Shown here: positions 37,716-47,698 of the stretch, piece by piece
Layout: the number at the start of each line of letters is the position of its first letter
Numbering within the stretch: the first letter of the stretch is position 1
Position numbers and translations under genes: made by a program
The notes under the pieces: model-generated
Databases searched by the model: none
What the model saw: only the letters and a program-made list of their open reading frames with translations
What the model was told of the DNA's origin: nothing
Assembly: GCF_009858335.1 (NCBI RefSeq)
Contig: NZ_VMSE01000001.1
Location: 2,258,755-2,322,754 of the forward strand
Length of the DNA: 64,000 nt
Source: Methylovorus glucosotrophus
GTDB taxonomy: Bacteria > Pseudomonadota > Gammaproteobacteria > Burkholderiales > Methylophilaceae
Reading direction: 5' to 3'

Positions 37716-39422
37716 GTGAACAACATCCTGTTTCTGATTCTCAGGCGCATGCGCCTGCCTATCATCGCGGTTATTGTCAGCTACACCATCGCGGTCGCCG
37801 GCATGTCGCTCGTGCCCGGGGTAGACCCGGATGGTCACCCATGGCGGCTCAGCATTTTTGAAGCGTTTTACGTCATCAGCTATACCGCCACCACCATAGG
37901 CTTTGGCGAAGTGCCTTACCCTTACTCCACGGCACAACGCATGTGGATGTCGTTTTCGATTTACCTCACGGTGATACCCTGGTTTTATGCCATCGGTAAG
38001 ATCATTACCCTGTTTCAGGACCCAGGCTTGCGCCAGGCCTTTACCACCTCGCGCTTTGCGCGTGAGGTCAACCATCTGATGGAACCGTTTTATATCGTCT
38101 GCGGCTATGGCGAAACCGGCAGCCTGCTGGTGCGGGCACTGGACAAGAACGAAGTGCGCGTGGTGGTGATCGAGCTGGAGCAGGAACGCATCAATGAGCT
38201 GGAGCTGGAAGATTACCAGTTTGATATCCCCAACCTGTGTGCCGACGCCAAGCTGCCCGAAACCCTGCTGCGTGCCGGGCTGAAAAACCCGATGTGTCAG
38301 GGCGTTGCCGCGCTCACCAATGACGATCATGCCAATCTCGCCATTGCCGTGGCAGTGAAGCTGATCAGCCCGGAGCTACGCGTACTGGGGCGCGCCGAAA
38401 CCGAACAGACGGCGTCCAACATGGCCTCGTTTGGCACTGACCACATCATCAATCCCTACACGATTTTTGGCGATCATCTGGCGATGGAAGTGCATGCCAT
38501 TGGCACTTACCTGCTGCATGAATGGTTGACCGGCGTGCCTGGGGAAAGCCTGAAATCGCCGATCTGCCCGCCCATCGGCAAATGGATCGTTTGCGGCTAT
38601 GGCCGCTTTGGCCGTTCGGTCGTGCAGAATCTGGAGCTGGAGCACATAGTTACCACCATCATTGAGGCCGACCCGGAGCGCACTGGCTGCAAGGAATGTA
38701 TCGTGGGCAATGGCACCGAGAAGGAGACGCTGCAACAGGCGGGGGTGCATGAAGCGGTGGGTATCGTGGCGGGCACCAATGACGACATCAACAACCTGTC
38801 TATCGTGATGACCGCGCGGGAGATGAACCCGGATCTGTTTGTGGTATTGCGCAAGAACAAGCGCTTCAACGCCGCGCTGTTTGAGCACTTCAAGGCCGAC
38901 ATCACCATGGAACCCAGCGACATCATTGCGCATGAATGCCTGGCCAACATGATTTCACCGCTGCTGGCGCAATTCCTCAGCCTGGTCCGGCTGCAAACCA
39001 ATGTCTGGGCCAACAGCCTGATACAGCGCCTGGTGGAAACCGTGGGCGAAAATGTGCCGGAAACCTGGGCCATCAGCATTACGCAGGAAAACACGCCCGC
39101 CCTGTTCCACATGCTGGCGCATGAACCGATTACGCTGGCGGACATCCTGCGCAATCCGCATCATCGCGAAACCAGTCTGCCGATTGTGCCCTTGATGATA
39201 TTACGCAACCATCAGCCGCTACTGCTGCCAGAAGCCACTACCCCGCTTGAACGCGGTGACCGTATCCTGTTTTGCGGCCATGACAACGCCAAGAGCACCA
39301 CGACTTACGCGCTGGCAGATTTCAAAACCATGCGCTACATGCTGCATGACCAGCAGCTGGCGGATAGCTGGCTGTGGCGGCAGATCAAACGGCGCAAATC
39401 CGCACACAACGCTTCCGTATAA
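37716..39422 (+). CDS. Potassium-channel-like protein with two RCK (TrkA) domains
   Basis: This 568-residue protein has an N-terminal two-helix pore with the filter-like sequence TTIGFGE (about residues 59-65), comparable to TVGYGD of potassium channels but with Phe and Glu. Two consecutive RCK/TrkA-N Rossmann domains follow: YIVCGYGETGSLLVRAL (from about 127) and WIVCGYGRFGRSVVQNL (from about 290). TrkA-C-like segments are at the end. Ligand-gated K+ channels such as MthK use such domains. I chose the GTG at 37716 (translated MNNILFLILRRMR) because the family begins there; the frame is open further upstream inside the preceding gene. Confidence 0.85.
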   Translation: MNNILFLILRRMRLPIIAVIVSYTIAVAGMSLVPGVDPDGHPWRLSIFEAFYVISYTATTIGFGEVPYPYSTAQRMWMSFSIYLTVIPWFYAIGKIITLFQDPGLRQAFTTSRFAREVNHLMEPFYIVCGYGETGSLLVRALDKNEVRVVVIELEQERINELELEDYQFDIPNLCADAKLPETLLRAGLKNPMCQGVAALTNDDHANLAIAVAVKLISPELRVLGRAETEQTASNMASFGTDHIINPYTIFGDHLAMEVHAIGTYLLHEWLTGVPGESLKSPICPPIGKWIVCGYGRFGRSVVQNLELEHIVTTIIEADPERTGCKECIVGNGTEKETLQQAGVHEAVGIVAGTNDDINNLSIVMTAREMNPDLFVVLRKNKRFNAALFEHFKADITMEPSDIIAHECLANMISPLLAQFLSLVRLQTNVWANSLIQRLVETVGENVPETWAISITQENTPALFHMLAHEPITLADILRNPHHRETSLPIVPLMILRNHQPLLLPEATTPLERGDRILFCGHDNAKSTTTYALADFKTMRYMLHDQQLADSWLWRQIKRRKSAHNASV

Positions 39423-39431
39423 AAAATCCGG

Positions 39432-40103
39432 CTAATGAATCATGCGCTCCAGCGCAGCCCGATCCAGCAATTCCAGTTTGCCACGCCCCAGCGCCAGCCA
39501 GCCTTTTTGCTCGAAGCGCTTGAGCTGGCGGCTCACCACTTCACGTGCCGTGCCCAGTTCATCCGCAAGCTGCTGATGAGTGCGGCGAACCTGGTCACCC
39601 GGCTCCTCCAGCAGCAGTTTGGCAAGCCTGGCGTCCAGACTATGGAAAGCCACTTCATCCAGCAGCACAATCAGGTCACTGATCAGGGCGCCATAGTTTT
39701 CCATGACAAAGCGGCGGAACACGCGTGACTCCAGCATCATTTCGTGAAAGGCAGCGGCCGGCACCAGGATATCGCGTATCGGCTCCTCCACGATGGTGGA
39801 TGCGGGATAGTCGCTGGAACCCAACAGACAGGTGGTCGTCAGCACGCAGGTTTCGCCACCCGTCACGCGGTACAGCAAAATCTCCCGGCCGCTGCTGGAA
39901 AGTTTGAACACGCGCGATTGCCCCGCCAATCTCAGCACATAAGCGTGGCAAGGGGTGCCCTCTTCATAGCCTATGGTGCCGGCCGGGGCTTCGACCACGC
40001 GCGCATGCTTCAGCAGCAAGCTCCGCGCCTCGGGCTCCAATGCCATCAGCGCGGGGAATTGCACCAACCAGTCCAGATCCGTAATGGGTTTGATGTGAGC
40101 CAT
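39432..40103 (-). CDS. Crp/Fnr family transcriptional regulator
   Basis: This 223-residue regulator has an N-terminal cyclic-nucleotide-binding-like beta-roll (APAGTIGYEEGTPCHAYVLRLAG) and a C-terminal winged helix (THQQLADELGTAREVVSRQLKRF, recognition helix included). The N-terminal cysteine cluster of oxygen-sensing FNR is absent, and the cAMP-phosphate loop of CRP is not apparent, so the effector is unknown. The sequence TARE(V)VSRQLKRFEQKGW is the Fnr-type HTH. It is transcribed convergently to the channel gene, 9 bp away, and follows the aminopeptidase gene. Confidence 0.86.
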   Translation of the reverse strand: MAHIKPITDLDWLVQFPALMALEPEARSLLLKHARVVEAPAGTIGYEEGTPCHAYVLRLAGQSRVFKLSSSGREILLYRVTGGETCVLTTTCLLGSSDYPASTIVEEPIRDILVPAAAFHEMMLESRVFRRFVMENYGALISDLIVLLDEVAFHSLDARLAKLLLEEPGDQVRRTHQQLADELGTAREVVSRQLKRFEQKGWLALGRGKLELLDRAALERMIH

Positions 40104-40143
40104 GGCTGCCCGCGTCCTATCTAGTGATGCCTGTAGCCGGCAC

Positions 40144-41607
40144 TCATGCCTTGGTCGCCATAAACGCCGCTATCACATTCAGCGCAAACCCGACCCCGAA
40201 ACCGGTGGTATCGGTAGCCACAGCACCCAGCCCGCCCTTGCGGTTCACGGCAGCGAGGTCGACATGCATCCAGGGAATATCGCCCTCGATAAAACGCGAA
40301 AGGAAACGCGCCGCAATGATATGGTCGGCATCCGAATCCAGCGTGCATTGCTTGATATCGGCAATATCACTATCCAGCTCTTCCTCATAATCCGCATCGA
40401 ACGGGAATGCACACACACGCTCGCCCGCCTCGTTACCCGCCGCCACCGCATGGCACAGCATGTCGGGGCGGTTGCCCAGCACACCGCTGTAGCGATTGCC
40501 CACCGCCGTCACCATGCTGCCGGTCAGCGTGGCAAAGTCGATCATCAGGTCCGGCTTCTGGCGTGAAGCCAACGTAAGCGTGTCCGCCAGCACCATGCGG
40601 CCTTCGGCATCGGTATGCACAATCTCGATGGTGGTACCGTTGAGCGCGGTAATGACGTCATTCTGTTTATAGGCCCGTGGGCCGATGTGGTTCTGCGCAA
40701 TGGCAAGCCAGGCATCAATTTCCACAGGCAAGCCGGCCTCGGTAGCGGCAAGCAGCGTACCCAGCACCACAGCGGAGCCGTTCATGTCCTCATGCATGCC
40801 ATTCATGTAGCGGGCAGGCTTGAGGTTATGGCCACCAGTATCAAAACAGATGCCCTTGCCCACCAGTGAGATGCGCTTTTTGGCATGCTTGGGTTTATAG
40901 CGCAGATGCACAATCGCGGCGTCTTGCGGGTCTGAACCCTGGCCCACGGCCACAAATGCCCCGGCGCCCATTTTGCCGAGCTTCTTCATGTCAAAGCTCT
41001 CATGGTCCCAGCCATGCTTGGCTGCCAACTCGGCGATACGGTCCCGATAGAGGGCGGGCGTCAGTTCATTCGGTGGCAACACGGTGAGCTGGCGCACCAG
41101 AATATTGCCCTGGGCACGCGCACGCACCGCCGCAAAGCCGTCGGCACGCTTGTGTCCATAGAGCTGAATCGTCTTGAGCGCATGTTTTTTTGATTTGGAT
41201 TTGCGGGTGGGCAGCACCGCTGCATTCACCTCAGTGACATACAGCGCCTCTGCAGCTGCCTGCGCGGCCTCTTCCGCGTCACCATATACTGCAATCACCA
41301 ATTGCGCTGGCGACTCATCCAGCAGCGGCTTGACCGCTTTGCGCAGCAAGGTGTGACGCTGGAACACAGATTGCTTTTGCTCAAGCACGACCCAACTTGC
41401 CCTGGCGCCTTCAGGCAAGTCGGCGGTCAAGGGGGACTTGGCAAGCTCAGCATATAGACTGCGCTGCCGCTTCATTCTGGCATCCAGCACCGATGCATGA
41501 GGGAGATCCTGCGGCCGCTTGGCGGGGAGTACAAACAGGATATGCGTCGCGTTGTTAAGCTGGCTGGCATCAGCATATGCCGCATTTTGCTTTAATTGGA
41601 TGGCCAT
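40144..41607 (-). CDS. Leucyl aminopeptidase family protein (M17)
   Basis: This 487-residue cytosolic metallo-aminopeptidase of peptidase family M17 has the metal-site blocks GKGICFDTGGHNLKP, GMHEDMNGSAVVLGTLLA and VHTDAEGRMVLADTL, with the conserved Lys, Asp, Glu and Arg; the C-terminus is RFLSRFIEGDIPWMHVDLA. The variant of the second metal block (DMNGSA instead of DMCGAA) is that of the PepB/non-PepA group, so substrate range may differ from leucine aminopeptidase A. It lies divergently to aceE and upstream of the Crp/Fnr gene. Confidence 0.88.
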   Translation of the reverse strand: MAIQLKQNAAYADASQLNNATHILFVLPAKRPQDLPHASVLDARMKRQRSLYAELAKSPLTADLPEGARASWVVLEQKQSVFQRHTLLRKAVKPLLDESPAQLVIAVYGDAEEAAQAAAEALYVTEVNAAVLPTRKSKSKKHALKTIQLYGHKRADGFAAVRARAQGNILVRQLTVLPPNELTPALYRDRIAELAAKHGWDHESFDMKKLGKMGAGAFVAVGQGSDPQDAAIVHLRYKPKHAKKRISLVGKGICFDTGGHNLKPARYMNGMHEDMNGSAVVLGTLLAATEAGLPVEIDAWLAIAQNHIGPRAYKQNDVITALNGTTIEIVHTDAEGRMVLADTLTLASRQKPDLMIDFATLTGSMVTAVGNRYSGVLGNRPDMLCHAVAAGNEAGERVCAFPFDADYEEELDSDIADIKQCTLDSDADHIIAARFLSRFIEGDIPWMHVDLAAVNRKGGLGAVATDTTGFGVGFALNVIAAFMATKA

Positions 41608-41851
41608 AAACCCTCTTGGAATGTATACAGTTTGTTACAAATTTTTCAGATTTTGCGGGCACTTAGCAGCAGAAGTTTTAAATCTACTGGAGATGCTTAA
41701 CTTGACCAAAATAGTCAAAAAAGCCAATATATCGCCTTAAGTCAGTCAGTCAAAAACTGCCTCGGCACTCAAGCTTCAGTTCAAGCACAACAATAAGTCC
41801 TTGGCTGATTATACCTACAGCATAGACAAAAGTTTCCCGGAGACTTCTCAC
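41608..41851 (+). promoter_or_regulatory. Intergenic region with tentative aceE promoter
   Basis: This 244-bp divergent gap. On the plus strand TTGACC (41702-41707) is followed after 17 bp by CAATAT (41725-41730), a weak -10. The leader of about 120 nt before the aceE ATG contains GTCAGTCAGTC repeats and no clear operator that I can name. Confidence 0.35.
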
Positions 41852-44506
41852 ATGGCATTAACCCCCGATATTGACCCTCAAGAAACCCACGAGTGGCTGG
41901 AAGCCATCGATGCGGTACTTGAGAACGAGGGATCAGAACGCGCGCACTTTTTGCTCGAAACCCTGGTAGACAAGGCAAGACGCTCAGGCGCATACCTTCC
42001 GTACAATGCCACCACGGCCTACGTTAACACCATTCCAGCCCACCTGCAGCCCAAGCATCCTGGCGACACCGCCATGGAGCGCAAGATCCGCGCACTAGTA
42101 CGCTGGAACGCGATCATGACGGTATTGCGCGCCAACGAAAAATCCCCTGGCGTCGGCGGCCACATTGCCAGCTTCCAGTCTGCTGCCACGCTGTATGACA
42201 CCGGGTTCAACCACTTTTTCCGCGCCGCTTCCGATAACTTCGGCGGCGATCTGGTGCTGTTCCAGGGTCACTCGTCCCCTGGGGTATATGCTCGCGCCTT
42301 CCTTGAAGGCCGCATCGATGAAGAACAATTATCCAATTTCCGTATGGAAACCGGCGGCAATGGCCTGTCTTCCTACCCACACCCATGGTTGATGCCTGAT
42401 TTCTGGCAATTCCCCACGGTGTCCATGGGCCTGGGACCATTGCAAGGCATCTATACCGCACGCTTCCTGAAATACCTGCATGACCGCGGCATTGCCGATA
42501 CCTCCGATCGCAAGGTCTGGGTATTCTGCGGCGACGGTGAAATGGACGAACCGGAATCGCTGGGTGCGATTTCGCTGGCCGCCCGTGAAAAGCTCGACAA
42601 CCTGATTTTCGTCATCAACTGTAACCTGCAACGTCTGGACGGTCCGGTACGCGGCAATGGCAAGATCATCCAGGAACTGGAATCCGATTTCCGCGGTTCC
42701 GGCTGGAATGTGCTCAAGGTGATCTGGGGTTCCTACTGGGATCCATTGCTGGCCATGGACAAGGACGGCCTGCTGAAGAAGCGCATGGAAGAAGCCGTGG
42801 ACGGCGAATACCAGAACTTCAAGGCCAAGGGCGGCGCCTATACCCGCGAACATTTCTTCGGCAAGTATCCCGAGCTGAAGGAAATGGTCGCCGCCATGTC
42901 CGATGAGGACATCTGGCGCCTCAATCGCGGTGGTCATGACCCACACAAGGTGTACGCGGCCTACCACTCGGCAGTGAACCACAAGGGCCAACCTACCGTG
43001 ATCCTGGCCAAGACGGTCAAGGGCTACGGCATGGGCGAAGCTGGTGAAGGTCACAACACGACCCACCAGCAGAAGAGCATGGATATTGCCTCGCTGAAGG
43101 CGTTCCGTGATCGTTTTGATCTGCCGCTGACCGACGAACAGGTAGAAAACCTGTCCTTCTACAAGCCGGCTGATGACAGCCCGGAAATGCAGTACATGAA
43201 GCAGCGTCGCGAAGCCATGGGTGGTTTTGTGCCATCACGCCGCCGCAAGGGTAACGAACTGACCGTGCCCGAGCTTTCCGCCTTTGAAAACATGCTGGGT
43301 GCCACCGGCGAGCGCGAAATCTCGACCACCATGGCCTTTGTGCGCATTCTCTCCACCCTGGTGCGTGACAAGACGCTGGGCAAATTCGTGGTACCTATCG
43401 TGCCGGATGAAGCCCGCACCTTTGGTATGGAAGGCATGTTCCGCCAGCTGGGCATCTACTCGCACCTGGGCCAGCTGTATGAGCCACAGGATGCTGACCA
43501 GGTCATGTTCTACAAGGAATCCAAGGACGGCCAGATTCTGGAAGAAGGCATCAACGAAGCCGGTTCATTCTCGTCCTGGATTGCAGCGGGCACGTCCTAC
43601 AGCGTGACCGGCGTGCAAATGATCCCGTTCTACATCTTCTACTCCATGTTCGGTTTCCAGCGTATTGGCGACCTGGCCTGGGCCGCTGGCGACAGCCGTA
43701 CGCGTGGCTTCCTGCTCGGCGCTACTGCCGGCCGCACCACGCTGAATGGCGAAGGCCTGCAACACGAAGATGGCCACAGCCATCTGATGTCTGCCACTGT
43801 GCCGAATTGCATTTCCTATGACCCGACCTTTGCCTACGAGCTGGCCGTGATCATTCAGGAAGGCCTGCGCCGCATGGTGCAAAATCAGGAAGATGTGTAC
43901 TACTACATCACCCTGATGAACGAAAACTACAGCCATCCGGCCATGCCCAAGGGTTCTGAAGAAGGCATCCTCAAAGGCATCTACAACTTCAGCAAATCCA
44001 AAGCCAAGGGCCCTAAAGTACAACTCATGGGCAGCGGCGTGATTCTGCGTGAAGTAATTGCCGCTGGCGAACTGCTGGAAAAAGACTGGGGCGTTTCTGC
44101 CGATATCTGGAGCGTCACCAGCTTTACCGAGCTGCGTCGCGAAGGCCTGGATGTCGAGCGCTGGAATCTGCTGAATCCTGAAAAGAAACAAAAGCAAAGC
44201 TATGTGGCACAGCAACTGTCCAAGGCCGAAGGTCCGGTGATCGCCTCCACCGACTACATGCGTTCGTTTGCTGACCAGATCCGCAACTTCATCCCGCAGC
44301 GCTATGTGGTGCTGGGTACCGATGGTTTCGGCCGTTCGGACTCGCGTGAAGCACTGCGCAGTTTCTTCGAAGTAGACCGCTACTACGTCGTGCTGGCCGC
44401 CCTCAAGGCGCTGGCTGACGAAGGCAAGCTGCCTGCAGCCAAGGCCGCGGAAGCGATCAAGAAATACAACATCGATATCACCCGTCCAAACCCGGTGACT
44501 CTTTAA
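41852..44506 (+). CDS. aceE: Pyruvate dehydrogenase E1 component
   Basis: This 884-residue homodimeric thiamine diphosphate enzyme decarboxylates pyruvate and transfers acetyl to the lipoyl group of AceF. The cofactor motif is GDGEMDEPES (about 227) through NCNLQRLDG (about 255). Starting at 41852 (MALTPDIDPQETHEW) matches the family; CCCGGAGA provides the ribosome site. Length is close to E. coli AceE (887). It is the first gene of aceE-aceF-lpdA, with 19 bp to aceF. Confidence 0.98.
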   Translation: MALTPDIDPQETHEWLEAIDAVLENEGSERAHFLLETLVDKARRSGAYLPYNATTAYVNTIPAHLQPKHPGDTAMERKIRALVRWNAIMTVLRANEKSPGVGGHIASFQSAATLYDTGFNHFFRAASDNFGGDLVLFQGHSSPGVYARAFLEGRIDEEQLSNFRMETGGNGLSSYPHPWLMPDFWQFPTVSMGLGPLQGIYTARFLKYLHDRGIADTSDRKVWVFCGDGEMDEPESLGAISLAAREKLDNLIFVINCNLQRLDGPVRGNGKIIQELESDFRGSGWNVLKVIWGSYWDPLLAMDKDGLLKKRMEEAVDGEYQNFKAKGGAYTREHFFGKYPELKEMVAAMSDEDIWRLNRGGHDPHKVYAAYHSAVNHKGQPTVILAKTVKGYGMGEAGEGHNTTHQQKSMDIASLKAFRDRFDLPLTDEQVENLSFYKPADDSPEMQYMKQRREAMGGFVPSRRRKGNELTVPELSAFENMLGATGEREISTTMAFVRILSTLVRDKTLGKFVVPIVPDEARTFGMEGMFRQLGIYSHLGQLYEPQDADQVMFYKESKDGQILEEGINEAGSFSSWIAAGTSYSVTGVQMIPFYIFYSMFGFQRIGDLAWAAGDSRTRGFLLGATAGRTTLNGEGLQHEDGHSHLMSATVPNCISYDPTFAYELAVIIQEGLRRMVQNQEDVYYYITLMNENYSHPAMPKGSEEGILKGIYNFSKSKAKGPKVQLMGSGVILREVIAAGELLEKDWGVSADIWSVTSFTELRREGLDVERWNLLNPEKKQKQSYVAQQLSKAEGPVIASTDYMRSFADQIRNFIPQRYVVLGTDGFGRSDSREALRSFFEVDRYYVVLAALKALADEGKLPAAKAAEAIKKYNIDITRPNPVTL

Positions 44507-44525
44507 TTCAGGAGACGATTAGAAA

Positions 44526-45851
44526 ATGGCAATCAAGGAAGTACTCGTCCCCGATATCGGCAATTTTGATAGCGTAGATGTCATCGAAGTGCTGGTCAAA
44601 GCTGGCGACACCGTCGCCAAGGATGACTCGCTGGTGACCCTGGAATCCGACAAGGCCTCCATGGACATTCCCGCCCCCTTTGGCGGGGTAGTCAAGGAAG
44701 TCAGCATCAAGGTAGGTGACAAGGCTGCTCAGGGCACATTGATCCTGACGCTGGATGCCGCAGAGGAACAGGCGACCGCAGCCAAGCCTGCGCCAGCACC
44801 AACGGCACCACCCGTGGTGACCTCGGTACAGGAGCAGGCCGTGCCTGCGCCTAGCCGTCCCGTGGCTGAGCCACCCAAGGTGATCCAGCCGCAAGCCACG
44901 CCTAATCCGGTTGCCGCCAGCACAGCGGCTGCGCCTGGCAAACTGGCCCATGCCAGCCCATCCATCCGCAAGTTTGCGCGCGAGCTCGGCGTCAACCTGT
45001 CGCTGGTCAGCGGCAGCGGCCCGAAAAACCGCATCCTGCAAAGCGATGTGCAAGCCTATGTAAAAGCCCAGCTGGCCAAGCCGCAAAGCAGTGGCGCCGC
45101 CGGTGGCATTGCCGTTTCACAGGCGCCAGTCATTGATTTCAGCCAGTTCGGCAGCATTGAGCAAAAGCCGATGTCGCGCATCAAGAAGCTGTCAGGTGCC
45201 AACCTGCATCGCAACTGGGTGACCGCACCGCACGTCACGCAATTCGACGAAGCCGACATCACCGATCTGGAAGATTTCCGCAAGTCCATGCAGGATGAAG
45301 CAGCCAAGCGCGGCGTCAAGCTGACCATGCTGGCCTTTCTGATGAAGGCCGTGGTCAACGCCCTACGCACTTACCCCAACTTCAATTCCTCGCTATCTCC
45401 TGCTGGCGACGAGTTGATCCTCAAGCAGTATTACCACATCGGTTTTGCCTGCGACACGCCGGATGGCCTGGTCGTGCCCGTCATCCGTGATGTGAACCAG
45501 AAAGATGTGCTGGATATTGCCCGTGATCTGGCTGACCTGTCTGCCAAGGCTCGCGAGCGCAAACTCAAGATCGAGGAAATGCAGGGTGGTTGCTTCACGA
45601 TTTCCAGCCTGGGTGGTATCGGTGGCACGGCGTTCACGCCCATCATCAATTGCCCTGAAGTAGCGATCCTGGGCGTGTCACGTTCCAGCTTCCAGCCGGT
45701 GTATGACCCCAAGACCAAAGGCTTCGAGCCGCGTCTGATCCTGCCGTTGTCATTGTCTTACGACCACCGCGTGATCGATGGCGCCGATGGTGCGCGCTTT
45801 ACCAGCCACCTGCGCATGATGCTGTCCGACGTTCGCCGTCTCTTGCTGTAA
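44526..45851 (+). CDS. aceF: Dihydrolipoamide acetyltransferase (E2) of pyruvate dehydrogenase
   Basis: This 441-residue E2 has one lipoyl domain ([14 protein letters not shown] with the modified Lys at about 43) and an Ala/Pro-rich linker. An E1/E3-binding domain follows (ASPSIRKFARELGVNLSLVSGSG), then the catalytic domain ending in SLSYDHRVIDGADGARF with the active-site His (about 412). Only one lipoyl domain is present where E. coli has three. It lies between aceE (19 bp) and lpdA (9 bp). Confidence 0.97.
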   Translation: MAIKEVLVPDIGNFDSVDVIEVLVKAGDTVAKDDSLVTLESDKASMDIPAPFGGVVKEVSIKVGDKAAQGTLILTLDAAEEQATAAKPAPAPTAPPVVTSVQEQAVPAPSRPVAEPPKVIQPQATPNPVAASTAAAPGKLAHASPSIRKFARELGVNLSLVSGSGPKNRILQSDVQAYVKAQLAKPQSSGAAGGIAVSQAPVIDFSQFGSIEQKPMSRIKKLSGANLHRNWVTAPHVTQFDEADITDLEDFRKSMQDEAAKRGVKLTMLAFLMKAVVNALRTYPNFNSSLSPAGDELILKQYYHIGFACDTPDGLVVPVIRDVNQKDVLDIARDLADLSAKARERKLKIEEMQGGCFTISSLGGIGGTAFTPIINCPEVAILGVSRSSFQPVYDPKTKGFEPRLILPLSLSYDHRVIDGADGARFTSHLRMMLSDVRRLLL

Positions 45852-45860
45852 AGGGTTTTC

Positions 45861-47639
45861 ATGAGTCAGTTAACAGAAGTTTTCGTCCCAGACATCGGCA
45901 ATTTCGATAGCGTCGATGTCATTGAAGTATTGGTAAAGGTGGGCGATGTTATCGCCAAGGAAGATGCACTGGTCACCCTGGAGTCCGACAAGGCCTCCAT
46001 GGATATTCCATCCTCCCACGCCGGCACCGTCAAGGAAGTCAAGATCAAGGTCGGTGACAAAGTCGCCAAGGGCTCGTTGATTCTGCTGGTGGAAGCATCT
46101 GCTGCCGAAGCAGCGCCCGTCGCCGCCAGTGCCCCTGCCCCTGCTGCCGCAGCGCCTGCACCGACCCAAGCTGCCGCGCCAGCCGCTCCTGCCCCCGTGG
46201 CAGCAGCGCCCAGTGGCAACAATGATATTGATACAGAAGTGGTCGTACTCGGCTCTGGCCCTGGCGGCTATACCGCGGCCTTCCGCGCTGCTGATCTGGG
46301 CAAGAAGGTAGTGCTGATCGAGCGCTACTCCACCCTGGGCGGTGTTTGCCTGAATGTAGGCTGCATCCCGTCCAAGGCACTCTTACACACGGCCAAGGTC
46401 ATTACCGAAGCCGAAGAAACCAGCCATCACGGCGTGAGCTTCAGCGCGCCCAAGGTAGATCTCGACACACTGCGTAACTGGAAAGCCAACGATGTCGTTG
46501 GCAAGCTGACAGGTGGTCTGGCCGCCATGGCCAAGCAACGTGGCGTAACGGTGGTGCAGGGTGTAGGCAAATTCACCAGCTCACATCAGATTGCCGTCAC
46601 GGCAGCCGATGGCAAGGTAACGACGGTCGGATTCCAGAACGCGATTATCGCGGCTGGCTCGCAAGCCACCAAATTCCCCGGTGCGCCGGATGACGAACGC
46701 ATCATGGACTCCACTGGCGCCCTCGCGCTGACGGATATCCCCAAGCGTCTGCTGGTCATTGGCGGCGGGATTATCGGCCTGGAAATGGGCACGGTTTATG
46801 ACGCGCTGGGCAGTAAAGTCAGCGTGGTCGAATTCATGGATGGCCTGATCCCCGGTTGCGACCGCGACCTGATCCGCCCATTGCAGAAACGCATGGAAAA
46901 GCGCTTTGAAAGCATCATGCTGTCAACCAAGGTTGCCAAGATTGATGCCAAAAAAGATGGCATTCATGTCAGCTTTGAAGGCGAAAATGCACCGAAAGAA
47001 GCCCAGGTCTATGACCGCGTACTGGTTTCGATTGGCCGCCGCCCCAATGGCAAGAACATTGGCGCCGAGAATGCCGGTGTTGCGGTAGATGATCGTGGTT
47101 TTATTGCGGTCGACAAGCAGATGCGTACCAATGTGCCGCACATCTTCGCCATCGGCGATATCGTCGGACAACCCATGCTGGCGCACAAAGCCACGCACGA
47201 AGCCAAAGTTGCCGCCGAAGTCATTGCCGGTCACAAGGTCGAGTTCCAGGCACTGGTCATTCCATCTGTCGCCTACACCGACCCTGAAGTCGCATGGGCA
47301 GGCATGACCGAAACCGAAGCCAAGGCCAAAGGCATCGAAATCGAAAAGGCCTCCTTCCCGTGGGCCGCCAGCGGCCGTGCATTGTCCATCGCACGTACCG
47401 AAGGTGCTACCAAGCTGATTTTCGACAAGGAAACCCATCGCGTCATTGGTGCGGGTATCGTCGGGGTAAATGCCGGTGAATTGCTGGCAGAAGCCGTGCT
47501 GGCCATTGAGATGGGCGCCGATGCGCATGATCTGGGTCTCACCATCCATGCGCACCCGACCTTGTCTGAAACCATCTGCTTTGCCGCAGAACTGAAGGAA
47601 GGCACGATCACGGATATGCTGCCACCGAAAAAACGCTAA
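45861..47639 (+). CDS. lpdA: Dihydrolipoamide dehydrogenase (E3) with N-terminal lipoyl domain
   Basis: This 592-residue flavoprotein disulfide reductase regenerates the lipoyl groups of AceF. Residues about 1-80 are a lipoyl domain ([17 protein letters not shown]), followed by an Ala/Pro linker and the E3 part with [20 protein letters not shown] (FAD site), the redox disulfide [15 protein letters not shown] and the C-terminal HAHPTLSE block with the catalytic His-Glu. An E3 with its own lipoyl domain is known in several betaproteobacteria and Neisseria. It ends in a strong terminator. Confidence 0.97.
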   Translation: MSQLTEVFVPDIGNFDSVDVIEVLVKVGDVIAKEDALVTLESDKASMDIPSSHAGTVKEVKIKVGDKVAKGSLILLVEASAAEAAPVAASAPAPAAAAPAPTQAAAPAAPAPVAAAPSGNNDIDTEVVVLGSGPGGYTAAFRAADLGKKVVLIERYSTLGGVCLNVGCIPSKALLHTAKVITEAEETSHHGVSFSAPKVDLDTLRNWKANDVVGKLTGGLAAMAKQRGVTVVQGVGKFTSSHQIAVTAADGKVTTVGFQNAIIAAGSQATKFPGAPDDERIMDSTGALALTDIPKRLLVIGGGIIGLEMGTVYDALGSKVSVVEFMDGLIPGCDRDLIRPLQKRMEKRFESIMLSTKVAKIDAKKDGIHVSFEGENAPKEAQVYDRVLVSIGRRPNGKNIGAENAGVAVDDRGFIAVDKQMRTNVPHIFAIGDIVGQPMLAHKATHEAKVAAEVIAGHKVEFQALVIPSVAYTDPEVAWAGMTETEAKAKGIEIEKASFPWAASGRALSIARTEGATKLIFDKETHRVIGAGIVGVNAGELLAEAVLAIEMGADAHDLGLTIHAHPTLSETICFAAELKEGTITDMLPPKKR

Positions 47640-47656
47640 TCAATATTTGAAACAAT

Positions 47657-47682
47657 AAAAACGGCGCTTATGCGCCGTTTTT
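47657..47682 (+). terminator. Rho-independent terminator after lpdA
   Basis: The hairpin AAAAACGGCGC/GCGCCGTTTTT has a 4-nt loop and ends in a T run. It ends the pyruvate dehydrogenase operon; the A-rich left arm makes it work towards the convergent lipoprotein gene too. Confidence 0.92.
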
Positions 47683-47698
47683 ATTTTCCCCAGAGACG

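Noticed and set aside
42329..43066. Long minus-strand frame within aceE
   Set aside because: It is a shadow of the highly biased codon use of aceE and resembles no family. The same applies to long antisense frames over the nuo genes.
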